A stretch of DNA of 64,000 bases from Chondrosia reniformis (GCA_947172415.1 OX359192.1:6264501-6328500); one strand, 5' to 3'. Counted from the first letter of the stretch, positions 43,015-58,192 are shown. A program made the numbers and translations. Notes: generated by a model from the sequence alone, not told the origin.

Positions 43015-44339
43015 AATAATAACACGTTGTACTATCTACGTATATATAAACGCAACACAGCTGAGCGCGGCCAAAATGGCTCTATATACTGCGATACATG
43101 CAGCGCAAGGACGGTTTACCGGTGTCACAGGATATTTTATCCCCAGTGTATTTTATCCGCCCGGATAGTATAAGCGGATAAACGAAACTAGGAAATTTTA
43201 TCCTACCCTAGGATAATGTATCCTATACTCTACGATTTAAGCGTATTATCATGAAATCCTTTAGATACACTAGAGAAAAATAAAAATTATCTACAAAAAT
43301 TGTAAAGATGCAGGGATGGCACAAAAAGTACAGAAACAAGAAAGGGATGTTACACAGTGAAGCATTAGCTATGCATGAATCATACAACACCCTTGTTTTT
43401 CTCCACGCATATATATTATATATATATATAATGGGAGCAGTGGCGGATCCAGAAAACTTATTTTGGATGGTGCACAGGAAGCAATTAGATTGCGCAAGAC
43501 GTCAAAGAAAGATGGCGTTTAGCAAGAAGGAAGAGAGTAATAGAACGTTTTAGACTACTGCATAGTCTAAGTACATCGTATGAAGCTGAAACTGGCTAGT
43601 TACCGCTTCTAATGTATGATTAGTTAAAATCGTTTTTGTGCTAGTAATAATGATATTATTAATGAAACAATATTTTTTGATGATCCTAAGCACAAAGATA
43701 GATAGGGATGCCATGCATGGATTGCTTGTACAGGGAGAAGAAGATACAGTATGATGAGGATCACATGATTCGAAAAGAAACTTCACTGATTTAGAAGATA
43801 AAGAATTCCAATGTCTACATGTATACATGCAATATGTTCCTGATCAAGCCAGATTATAAACTTTCAACGGTAATATTTAATAGACATAGTGACTCATGGG
43901 CCCCTGCTTGGCCTTGTGCTCTTTTTTATGTGCATGTGTCACTTTAATAAATGATAAATAAATAAATAAATATATCTTTCCATAACATGAACATTACAAG
44001 GGGCAGCCCCTAAAAAGAAGTAATTAAAAAAACATTTACGAAAATGATGTTAGAAGTCGGAATGGCAGTGTTCACTAATACATCTGCCATTTTAATGACA
44101 TCATATTTAGCCAAAGATTGCAAAACAAAAATGGTATCGGATTCCTAGCTCATGCTCCATGCATAAAAAGTACAGAAACGGAAGCATTACCTGTGAATGA
44201 ATCATACAAGCAAGGGTGTTGCAACGTTAGCTATATATATCCCTACATCTGGCGGTGGTGTGCTTCCCACTAGAAGAGGCATGGTGTGTACTCTTATATT
44301 GTTTTCATTTGCCGATTGGCTTCATGTTATACAAATATA

Positions 44340-44700
44340 TAAAAAAATGGCTGAGGAAGAATCATGGCTGGTTTGCGTACTGGTTGTCTTCCCCTGGCTG
44401 TTGAGGTTGGTTGTTCACCTCCATACCATTTGGGCAGAGGCTCTGCCAAGTATGTTGTGGGGGTACAGTAGAGGACCAAGCTCATTTTCTATTGTACTGT
44501 ACTAAACTGAACTCTATCAGATCTGACTTGTTTGCTTATTGTAACCAAATCAACTGTGAATTCATGTCCATGTCCCAAAGCAACAAGCTATATTTTCCCT
44601 TAAACACAGACAATAATAGAATTATCCACTTTTTGTTTAAACTTAGGCATTCTTTTTATTCACAACTTAATGTAATCACCCCCACCAATTTTTTGTGACT
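44340..44700 (+). mobile_element. Non-LTR retrotransposon fragment (RT C-terminal region)
   Basis: One frame encodes GLRTGCLPLAVEVG. After a frameshift another frame encodes FTSIPFGQRLC, then CQVCCGGTVEDQAHFLLYC. The CxxC...H....C pattern with EDxxHFLLxC is typical of the C-terminal end of LINE reverse-transcriptase ORFs. The fragment is short and frame-broken, so it is dead. Confidence 0.7.
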
Positions 44701-44744
44701 AGTGAGCCTATTTTGGCTGGTCAGATTACTGATTGTTCTCTATA

Positions 44745-44871
44745 TTGACGTAAAAAATAAGTGTGATATAATAGTTGCGTATGAACCCGTATTATAATAA
44801 TACAATAAAGATTATTATATGTATAATACGGGTTCATACACAACTATTATAACACTTAATTTATACGTCAA
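44745..44871. mobile_element. Complete hairpin MITE
   Basis: The arms TTGACGTA... and ...TACGTCAA pair along almost the entire 127 bp (shared core TGAACCCGTATTAT and ATAATACGGGTTCA). Partial copies lie at about 39,521-39,600 and 50,055-50,090 with 50,536-50,560. No coding capacity. Confidence 0.75.
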
Positions 44872-44991
44872 TTCATGCATATAAAATGAAAACACAGTAC
44901 TAGTGTTCCTATTAAATAATGATTAATTAAATAAATTACTATAGTATACTTATAGTTGAATCAAGTTGTTGAAGTGTAACTATAGTGCCTT

Positions 44992-47900
44992 TTAGAATAT
45001 TTGACTGGAACTTGCATACAGTATAGCAGCGTGGTCACGTAGGCTGTATTCCCCTTTCTGTGGACAAGGACTCTTCCTGGTGCAGAGCTTCTCTCCATGG
45101 AAAGCCTCAGCCAAAATGTATGCTATCAATGTCACAACTGTAAGACCAACAATGGTCCACAGGTTGGCACTAACTGGAATTGAACTGGAAATAAGGTAAT
45201 TAACAGCACCACCCAAAGCAAAAAAAGTCCAGATTAACCCAAATGCTTCTGTAGCAAGGTTATCTTTGCTTCCAACAATGCCTAGGTAAACTGCACACAT
45301 GGGAAAAGTCACAAAGCCATTAGCATCAAATATGTAAACATATATATCTACATATAGCAATTCCAACAATTCAGTACATAATAGTATAAGGATTTCTTCT
45401 AACTAAACATATATATCTACATATAGCAATTCCAACAATTCAGTACATAATAGTATAAGGATTTCTTCTAACTGCATCAAAATTATCTTTTGGATAGTGC
45501 TTCACTGAAAAAGACCCCAAAGGTCAAAATGTCCGACGGAAAAGAGGATGAAAAACTGCGTCTTTAGACACTCAAATTATCAAAAGATGAGTTAACCATC
45601 CAAAAATTCAGTACATGTCTACTAAATTTACACATCTAAATTGACTGCCAGCAAAAGGTTAATTAAGGTTCTAGGTCGACTGAGAAGCCCCTAATTCTAT
45701 AGTGTTACAGTTTATGTTAGGTTCCTACTTAGTAAAAGTAGATTTGTAAAAACATTTAAAAATGACGTTAGATCGAAGTAGAGATGGCAGTGCTGCAATG
45801 CGAATTGAAGAGACTTAGCCATCATTTCTGTGACACCATGCACCCTCAAGTTACCAATTTCAAAGAAATAAATTGAACTATTGGCTGCCCCTCAAATTAT
45901 ACTATATCCTCTCCCCACCCAGTGATATTTTCTACTAGAAAAAACTCTTCATAGAATAAGGATTTCTTCTAGTCTAGACATCATAAAACGGTTAGCCTAG
46001 AATCTTTCAATATGGTTTACTGTAGTTATGACTGTCCAGGCTAGAAGAAATCCTTATTCTATTATGACTAATATGTCCTTTCTATCTAAACACTTTCTGG
46101 TTTTACTCCTTTTTGAGATGTTTAACTACTCTTGCATTCTTTTAGATGGAGTTACTTAAATTGTTGAGCTTCTAAAGACATGGTTTTGGTAATTCTTTTG
46201 GTACAACGTTTCAACCGCTAGGGTCTCTCTAGGCCCAATCAGCCAAAACAAACAATGTAAATGTGGTTTGCCATATTCCCTGTTCTCAGTGTTCTGCGGT
46301 GTATACGGGGGAGACAGTATAGGGACCCTAAGGTGAGAATGACTGAACACAAGCGAGCAGTCCAAATGGGTGATGTGAACAATGGCGTTGCTGTTCACTC
46401 ACTCCAGACAGGCCATACTATTGCTTGGGACCAAGCCATGATTGCTGACAGGGAGGTGAATTGGCACAGGAGGAGGGCCAAGGAAGCTTTTAAGGATGAA
46501 CCTAGACCAAGTAATCACCTTACAACATTCCTGGAAATGCTTTCACACTTCCTTAGTTTTCTTCGCTTCCTGTTGAGGACCACATGAGATGAAAGAGGTG
46601 GGAAAAGATGGCTATAAAAAGGCAACTACAGAGAACAAACCATCAGTCGTTGATGAAGACCCTTGAGGGCGAAACATTTGACCAAAAGAATTACCAAACA
46701 CTGTTTCTTTAGACGCTAAACAAGCCTCGAAATATCTTAAAAATAAGTTCTACGCAGTTAGAAGAAATCCATATTTTATTACTCTTGCATTTTTAAATGT
46801 CTTATTTTACCCTAAATATATGGCCTTAGTTATGTCATCACACGATTATTACTGACAGTTACTAACTATTACACCTATAATAACACAAATAGTCTTTTTG
46901 AGTATATACTCACTTAATGGTGTCACAATCCAAAATGTGGTTGAAAGTCCAAAAGTCGTTGCTGTTACAAATACTCCCACAAAGCTAGGCTGCCTTTCCC
47001 AAAATATCAGAAACAGATAGGCAGACAAGTGAACACAAGTTATCAATATAGCAGCTGCTGTTCTGGTAGTATAGGGAGTGAATCGACCAACAGAAATACT
47101 CACTGTAAAACCAGCTACAGACCACACAGTGATGGCAAGTCCAACATAACCGATTCCAATACATTCAGTAATGAAGTACTACAGAACATAGGAATACTAT
47201 AAGGAATACATATTATGAGCTGTAGCAATTATACAAAATAATATACCAACATACATACCTTGGCAAATAATCCCAAAAAGAAAGTTTGCGTGGATCCTGA
47301 CAAAAAGCCTCCAAGAAGTGGAAAGACATATTGCCATTTTAGAAACAACTGTAACATTGAAATAAGTCTATTTTTCAAATCCTTTAACACTTTTTTCTTG
47401 GATTTCAAACTCAAATTTGCATCATTTGGTAGAAATATAGATAATACAACAGCAACTAAACCAACTCCTGTTGCTGTGCCAATTACCTGGTAATATGTAG
47501 CTGAAGTTATTGCTCCCAGAGTGGTTGGCTGCATACACTCAGTCTCATTTACTGTGAAGCTAGTTGAGTTAAGGAAAACTGCATCTGTGAGGAAAAAGGC
47601 TGATGAAATGGCATTACCACTGGCTGCACCTAGCCTAAAGCTAAATATAAGTATGGACTGGAAGTAGGACACATATTTGTGAGTGTTTTTCTCAACATCC
47701 TCAGACTTGTTCTGACCAATCACACGAGCACTCTGATTAAAGTAATTAGGACTGCCTGTATATATGAAACCGAACCCTAATCCTGACAGAATCGAACCTG
47801 GCACAAATGTATACCAAGAAGGATAGAAACAGCAAAGCGTAAAAGACAAATAGCCAATACTGCCTGCTAGGATGACCAACTTCAATCCAATAAGGTCGAT

Positions 47901-48206
47901 GATAGCAGGACACAAGAGATTACCAATAATCCAGGAGAACCATTGAAGACCAAGTGACACAAATCCAAGGAGTTCGTGCAAGGAAGTTAGAGTTCCTGCT
48001 AAAGAATAATAGCCAAAGTTACAAAACATTCCAATACCACCGACCAAAGCCACGTTGAAGTAGGCCCTCCTGACGGATACGGCACTGTAGCTGACCTTAC
48101 AAGAGTTACCTTCTAATTCTCCTTCCTTCGTCTCATGTTGAGATGTGTGCGACCTGTGGTTTAACGATGTGATGGGTTCCGATTTTAACTCATCTTCCTC
48201 TAACAT
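44992..48206 (-). CDS. UNC93-like MFS membrane protein, copy E (intact)
   Basis: Exon 1 is 47,259-48,206, exon 2 46,914-47,178 and exon 3 44,992-45,290, about 503 aa from the ATG at 48,206. An in-frame ATG at 48,266 would add 20 residues. I prefer the inner start because alignment with copy D begins shortly after it. It is closest to copy D over the membrane core and exon ends, and intron 2 carries the same Penelope-type insertion at the same place, so D and E are tandem duplicates. The N-terminal ~35 residues (many E, H and T) differ sharply from all other copies, so the 5' end was replaced or has evolved fast. Function beyond family membership is unknown. Confidence 0.87.
45291..46913 (+). 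mobile_element. Penelope-like retroelement remnant in intron 2 of copy E
   Basis: Collinear with 39,947-41,471, including the GIY-YIG-like stretch at about 46,255-46,587 and the hammerhead-like motif near 46,655. It differs by scattered substitutions and a 69-bp tandem duplication at 45,336-45,473. It entered before copies D and E were duplicated. Confidence 0.65.
45336..45473. repeat. 69-bp tandem duplication
   Basis: The segment beginning AAACATATATATCTAC occurs at 45,336 and again at 45,405, directly adjacent to exon 3 of copy E. The equivalent place in copy D has a single copy. Confidence 0.85.
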
Positions 48207-48266
48207 AATGTCCTGGTTTATGATACACAAACCTAATCGACTGAATTGAGGTGTTATCGCTGACAA

Positions 48267-49165
48267 AGTACGAATTGAGTTCTTTTACCCGCAAATTTCT
48301 ATTAGACATGTTTATGAACTCGGGAACTTTTCGTGTGATAAATTTTCGTGCTTTGAGTCAGCCACGATTATAATTTTGGCAACGAAAAATTTCCGTAGTT
48401 TTTCAAAGTCATTCGACACATTGGTTATACCTATGGTTTGGAGAATGACTGACAGTTTTCCAGCCATAAGTATCCAGACCTTTCACTAATGGCTGATATA
48501 TGCGGGACTATAGGCCATAAGTGGCATTCCTGCCAGTAATGGCTTCCTAACTGATATATGTGGGACTATAGGCCATAACTGCCAGTATTTCAGAGTGGGA
48601 CTCAGTGGTACAAGTGGACCTAGCAGTATTGATAGAGAATGCTAGCAGTACTACAGTGCAAGGGGCTCTGACAGTGGAGAGGAGGAATTGCATGTCTTAC
48701 CTTTGTTGGTTTGGCACTTTTGTGTTAACCATAATTAAATTGTATATGAGTCAAGGTGTAAGCATTCATAAAAGGTGCACTCTGAATCAAAATGGGATTA
48801 ATCAGACCCTTATACCATCATGTCAGAGAGATACATCAGGTTCTTAGATTATGAGCTCATTCTGGTAAGGAGAATCATTACTAATTGGTGCAAGAAGAGG
48901 GAAGCATGAATGGAACATTGGTGTGGCCATTGTATAGCTCAGTGGTAGAGCTTTGTTGGTCAAACCAGCTGTCCTGGGTTCAATTCTCAACAATTGTTCT
49001 TGTTTTTCCTTCCTTAGGTAGCACACACAAATTCATATTATAAAGGAATACACTCGAGGATATCAGAAACCTTGGTTTACCAGTTACAAGATACATTTCA
49101 AATGATTGACTTAAAAATTAACAACAAACAAATAAAATAATGCACATTAGATTATTACAATTGTG
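48267..49165. other. Spacer between copies E and F
   Basis: Holds a degenerate hairpin-family sequence (48,325-48,395), a short duplication in which GGGACTATAGGCCATAA occurs twice (about 48,503 and 48,561), and a tRNA-derived SINE (48,930-49,010). ORFs here (80 and 60 codons) have no recognised domain. No gene seen. Confidence 0.5.
48930..49010 (+). mobile_element. tRNA-derived SINE head
   Basis: TAGCTCAGTGGTAGAGC (A box) and GGGTTCAATTC (B box) occur at tRNA spacing, with AAACCAGCTGTCCT between them as in the copies at 10,287 and 60,905. It is followed by a T-rich stretch. The acceptor stem is not complementary, so a functional tRNA is unlikely. Confidence 0.65.
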
Positions 49166-51758
49166 TCAAAACTGCTTAATTCTTTTAATGAACTTATTCT
49201 CACACCATGCTATTAAATTTCTACCTTCTCCAGAGAAACCTTCTGTCCCAATATAGGTAGCGTAGCTAGCTAACAAGAGAACAAGCAAAATCAACAAATT
49301 AGTAGACACAGAAACATAATTTGTGATGAGAAATCCCACTGTGCCTCCAGCAGCATATGCACCCCACATAAGACTGAAAATAGCTTCTTTCTGTTTGCCC
49401 TCATTTTCAATCTTTAAACCAATGTAAACTACATACGTAAAAGGTGAATCATATGCATGTTTTTGCCTAATAAACTTGCAGAACTATTACATTACTTACT
49501 GAAAGGTAACAATAGCCACATTCCATCCACTATTCCCCATCCAAAGGAGGTTAAGAACACCATTATGTAACTGGGAACTCTCTCCCAGAACAACATGAAC
49601 AAGATCATTCCAGCTTGCAAAAGACCGCCAGTAAGGGCAAGGAAGGTTCGTGATGTGTAAACACTAATCTTCTCACTTAAAAGAGAAGTAATCATGCTTC
49701 CTACTCCCCATGCTATTACTGTGAGTCCAACTATGCCAGTACCAAAACACTCAGCAGTGAAGTACTGTTGACCAAGAAAAATAGCTAAGTATAGTTTGAA
49801 CTGTACATGTGCATTAAGTCAGGAAGAGTATCATTACTTTCAAAGTCATTTATAAGGATAGTTAGCAAACAGATGAATGGTATAGACTGAATACCCTGAA
49901 CTCTAAATTATAGTAAAACAAAATCATCAAAAATGCATAATTAAAATAGTCTTGTCACTGTTGACAGGGTATATTTTTAGGGGCTGCCTTATATTGTTTT
50001 CATTTGCCTATTATGTTGTATGGCTCCATGTTACGGAAAGATATATATATCTATATCATACGAATTCATACGCAACTATTATAACACTTAGTCTTGTAAA
50101 GGTCTGAGTGGTTAGGTAGATTAGTCATACCGAACTTCGTTCACACTAGCCAAGCACAGACAACCTGAACAGAGAACAAGGGCCCTTACTGGAAGTGTAC
50201 ACGGCACTCCTGGACTAGAGCTCGCAATAGTTGTCTCTTGACATCTTTCATACACCTGTCCTTTTTGGTGTACTATTAGTATGTGTCTTTTTAATATTAT
50301 TCATGATAATATTATTCACAGTGCATATTAATGTTATTCATACCTCTTATCACCAACTGTCACTCATCCCGCCTTGTCTTCTTACTACTATTAAAACAGT
50401 TTACAGTTTAGAGTGTTTTCTTTTCTTTTCGTTGTCATTCACTGAAGAAGGTAGCTGAATAGCTGCCGAAACGTTTGATGAATTAAAAACTTACCTTGGC
50501 TAGTGTGAACGAAGTTCGGCATAATTAATTTTGTAACTTAATTTATACCTCAATACATCGTTTTGCAAAATGGCGGCGTTCAGGAAGCGCTTTAGTTAAC
50601 GAAGCTTTTCTATCGGTCGCATCAAATGCGGAGGGCAAATACTTGTTTACTATTTCTTTAAATATATAAATACAGGTTAACCCCTCTGAAATCAATTACA
50701 GGATTAATATTGTGCATTATTTACACTGCAAAACTGGATTGACTCACCAATGTGAATTTGCCAAAGTAGAATCCTTGGTCTACTCCAGTGTAGAAGGGTA
50801 TCCATAGTGAAAAGAAAATTTCTGGCTTGACCAAACTTCTTAGGCTCATAACCAATGTGCTCTTGGTGTTTACATAGAATGGCCTACAGCAACTGTACGG
50901 GTAGCACATTCTTTTGTTACACACAACTGTTTTGTCGTTTCGTATAAGACAGGCAGCAAGTACGGAAGAAAGAGACAATATGCTAAGTACAGACACTAGG
51001 CCGTAGTACACCCAATCAGGAACTACGTCCACACTGGTTTCCATATGGCACTGTGAGGTACCATTTCTGTTCGGGGATACAAGGAATTTGTCCAGTACTG
51101 AGGAATCATTCTGGGACACGTAGGCGTCACCTCCTATTAAGAACACCGACGAAAGAGAGTTACATAAAGTCGTACCCAAGTAATAACCAAACACTATGAT
51201 ACTTTGAAATCTGCTGGAATATTTTTCGCACAGAGGATGGAAACTTTCAGGAGAGGACCACTCAATTACTCGGTAGGCAGCTAACTGCGTGGCTAGGCTT
51301 GTCGCGTAGGAAGATGCTGCCACAAATATTGGCCCTAAACTTAGCCCTATTAGCAGAGACCCCGGTACGAGTGTGTACCACGAAGGATAAAAATTAGTAA
51401 TCGGATAAAAAGATGCACTAACAGTTAATACTAATACTGTATATTTAACTCCAAAGAAAGAAACGATTACTGACCCAAATATAACGGAGAAAAACCAAGA
51501 GAGCCAGGACACTCCGAGTGTGACCGACCCAAGGAGGGGTCCATTTAACGATGTGAGGACAGCCGCGAGAGCAAAGTAGACTCCATCGATCACAGATACA
51601 ACGTAGGCCACGTAAAAGAGATTTCTGTAGACTAATCTTGGATGCAGAGGTTTGACGGTTTCAAGATAATGATCATCGAGTAAATCTGGCCTACTGCTTC
51701 GCAATTCTACATTCATGTCTCCTTGCCATGAAATACTTCCACATTCCACGGCTTTCAC
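49166..51758 (-). CDS. UNC93-like MFS membrane protein, copy F (divergent, intact)
   Basis: Exon 1 is 50,748-51,758 (337 codons), exon 2 49,500-49,764 and exon 3 49,166-49,428, about 512 aa. Exon boundaries and splice phases are the same as in the other copies, and so are several anchor motifs (FYPSWYTLVPGSLL, FQSIIVFGYYLG, YFTAECFGTGIVGL, FWERVPSYIMVF). The rest has diverged far. The loop before TM6 is longer, with Cys residues and several N-glycosylation sequons, and the Cys-rich RMCYPYSCC stretch replaces the Lys-rich cytosolic loop of the others. It probably represents an older lineage of the cluster with a different partner or substrate. Intron 1 contains the 445-bp element at 50,091-50,535. 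Confidence 0.85.
50091..50535 (+). mobile_element. 445-bp element with 25-bp inverted repeats and hammerhead-like motif
   Basis: It is flanked by ACTTA direct repeats (50,086-50,090 and 50,536-50,540) and interrupts a hairpin-MITE end (AACACTTA on the left, ACTTAATTTATAC on the right). A perfect 25-bp inverted repeat lies at 50,130-50,154 and 50,495-50,519 (CCGAACTTCGTTCACA side). Near the 3' end CTGAAGA, a 6-bp stem GGTAGC/GCTGCC, then GAAAC follows the hammerhead core order (50,442-50,473). Such motifs are known in the terminal repeats of Penelope-like elements. No ORF of note. Confidence 0.6.
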
Positions 51759-51997
51759 GTTTTGCTAAGCACATCCTGACGCCGACTCCCAATTTAGACT
51801 ACATACCTTATTATCTTATATGGATATTGTAATTTGTGTAGAAACTCATTTGCATGGCTGAACAACGCGAATGGAACATTGCTGCCAGCAATTGCTTAAT
51901 TTCATTTTTTCCTATTTTATCTTAAATGACTGAGAGGCCTAGGATGTAATACTTGTGGTTTGATTATCACTCTGATTACACACAAAAATAGATTAAA
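51759..51997. other. Intergenic region between copy F and ECD
   Basis: 239 bp holding the start region of copy F on one side and the 3' end of ECD on the other. No features identified. Confidence 0.4.
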
Positions 51998-56662
<4,665 letters not shown>

Positions 56663-57016
56663 GTTGGAAACCTTAGATGTATGTGTTTAATTAAAAGGGC
56701 CACGCCGCCAAGTCTCCTTTAATTTTATTGGTTTACCTTCATTACATCATATACTAAATATAGTACTTCCTCTGTTGCATCAGCCTGGAATATAAAAGAA
56801 TTCGCCTTGGAAGACTCGTGACCATTATCAAGAAAAAGGACTGGCGAAATTGTTCTTGGATATTCTTCCTGAATTGTTTTAAAGTTTCAAAGAAGGCTAA
56901 TCCCGACTTTGTGTTTAACCCGGCTGTATCCATATAGAATATTACGAAGGAGAACTACGTAGAAGGATAATAGTAGTTAAGAGACCGAATATTTATTTTA
57001 TACGCTGGTGATCACG
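56663..57016. promoter_or_regulatory. Bidirectional promoter region ECD / ATF4-type gene
   Basis: About 354 bp separate the ECD start codon (minus) from the first upstream ORF of the ATF4-type gene (plus), so both promoters must share this interval unless unseen 5' exons exist. An ATTGG (inverted CCAAT) occurs near 56,727. Transcription starts cannot be placed from sequence alone. Confidence 0.6.
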
Positions 57017-57028
57017 ATGGCTTTTTAA
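57017..57028 (+). promoter_or_regulatory. uORF1 of the ATF4-type gene (M-A-F-stop)
   Basis: ATG GCT TTT TAA, the first ATG of the apparent leader. In vertebrate ATF4 a three-residue uORF1 allows ribosomes to resume scanning and, when ternary complex is scarce, to bypass uORF2. Same length and order here; function is inferred. Confidence 0.75.
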
Positions 57029-57078
57029 GCGTGACCCTAGCGTCCCTCGCTCAAATACGAGCAAGCTATTAGAACATT

Positions 57079-57243
57079 ATGGAGTAAGTTATTATTTTAA
57101 TTTAATTTGAAGACATTATTTTACTCGTACAATTTTCTTTTAGAAATTTAATCAGTAAACGACTGGCCAAGGAGCCATTATCTGAACTTATAGATGGAAG
57201 TATTTCACGGATTCACGCCTTCCGAAAACATGGAATCGTTTGA
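57079..57243 (+). promoter_or_regulatory. uORF2 of the ATF4-type gene, split by a 60-nt intron
   Basis: ATG at 57,079-57,081. The first exon ends at 57,083 (ATGGA, then GTAAGT) and the second resumes at 57,144 after TTTTAG. Spliced, the frame runs 34 codons to TGA at 57,241-57,243, overlapping the first 50 nt of the main CDS in another frame. Unspliced, it is ATG GAG TAA. The overlap should block main-ORF initiation unless ribosomes skip uORF2. Confidence 0.75.
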
Positions 57244-58192
57244 GACTTTAGACCCTCTGTTCAACCCCTTCGTCACCTCCAAGAAGGACCCCTCTGTCAC
57301 TGACCTTCTTTCTATGGCAGTTGCCTCCGGCTTGAGCAGTGACGTTGAGGGTTTCGACTTTTCTGCCTCTATGCGAGCAGATGTCAAGTTCGAGGTAGGA
57401 CCTCAGGAAGTGCCCGACAGTGGCCTCGCCCAGCCTTGGATGGACAGCTATGCACCCATTAGCAGCTTTGTTCCAGACTACCAGCAGGTTCCACCCCCTG
57501 ATCCACAGCCGGTGCAAATGGCCAACCAGGAGTATTCTTTTGTTATGACACCCGAGAGCCTTTCCGTGTCCTCTGACCCAGGTAGTCCACAGTCATTTGG
57601 GTCCTATGAGCAGAACCAGTTGGACAACTTTTTGGAGATGTTTGAGAATCCAAACTGTCCCCCTATCGACTACCAAGCTCATCCAACCACTAGACAGGAG
57701 AGAGGCTACTATCAGGAACCACAGCAACCTGCTAGGGAGCCTTACAGTTCCTCAATGTTGAAGGGCTTGCTTCAGAAGCCACCAGTCACCTCTCCTTCAG
57801 CTGGCTCTAGCTCTACTTCTACATCACTTCATGGCAAGACAAATGTCCCATCTGCATGTGACATTAACAGCATTCAAGACCTGGAGCAATTCTTGGTGAC
57901 ACCTCTGCCTATTTCGATGCCCTCAGGAGCCACTAGAGGAAGAAATGGTGTAAAAGGACTGAAGGACAAGAGAGTCCGAAAGAAGGTACAGAACAAGACA
58001 GCAGCTTCTAGGTACCGTCAGAAGAAGAGAATTGAAAAGGAATTTTTGGAGGAGCAGCAGGCAAACCTTGAGGCAGAGAATGCTGATCTTAGATCTAAAG
58101 CTGACCATCTTGAGAAGGAAATTTCCTACCTGAAGGGCCTTCTAGCCGAGGTGCACAGTAGGAAACATAAACACACAGGGAATACCTTTTGA
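57194..58192 (+). CDS. ATF4: ATF4-type bZIP transcription factor
   Basis: 332-aa intronless coding exon. The C-terminal basic region (about 257-283) contains the signature NKTAASRYRQKKR beginning at N267. The Tyr in place of the usual Cys/Ser and the RYRQKKR string are characteristic of the ATF4/ATF5 group. A leucine zipper follows (about 284-322: LEEQQANLEAENADLR, LEKEISYLKGLL). The N-terminal two thirds are acidic and Pro/Ser-rich, fitting a transactivation region. A Ser/Asp-Gly-rich SSDPGSPQSFGS patch (about 127-138) sits where a phosphodegron could act. Vertebrate ATF4 drives amino-acid synthesis and stress genes after eIF2-alpha phosphorylation. The leader carries the two uORFs described separately. 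Orthology to ATF4 versus ATF5 is not resolvable here. Confidence 0.92.
   Translation: MEVFHGFTPSENMESFETLDPLFNPFVTSKKDPSVTDLLSMAVASGLSSDVEGFDFSASMRADVKFEVGPQEVPDSGLAQPWMDSYAPISSFVPDYQQVPPPDPQPVQMANQEYSFVMTPESLSVSSDPGSPQSFGSYEQNQLDNFLEMFENPNCPPIDYQAHPTTRQERGYYQEPQQPAREPYSSSMLKGLLQKPPVTSPSAGSSSTSTSLHGKTNVPSACDINSIQDLEQFLVTPLPISMPSGATRGRNGVKGLKDKRVRKKVQNKTAASRYRQKKRIEKEFLEEQQANLEAENADLRSKADHLEKEISYLKGLLAEVHSRKHKHTGNTF

Larger units (their letters stand above)
42755..44744. other. Spacer between copies D and E, repeat-derived
   Basis: Begins with the upstream block shared with copy C (to about 42,935), then a hairpin (42,956-43,014). A GGATA/TATCC-rich patch follows (43,130-43,230), then a stretch at 43,310-43,390 whose AAAAAGTACAGAAAC block recurs at about 44,165. 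A TAAA/ATAA run ends near 43,970 and a LINE fragment follows (44,340-44,700). ORFs of 81-102 codons here show no recognised domain apart from the LINE piece. No host gene is seen. Confidence 0.55.

Noticed and set aside
43308-43553. 81-codon ORF between copies D and E
   Set aside because: Overlaps a dispersed repeat (similar block at about 44,165) and a TA microsatellite; no domain.
48930-49010. Functional tRNA gene
   Set aside because: A and B boxes are present but the acceptor arms do not pair and the anticodon arm is irregular; SINE head fits better.
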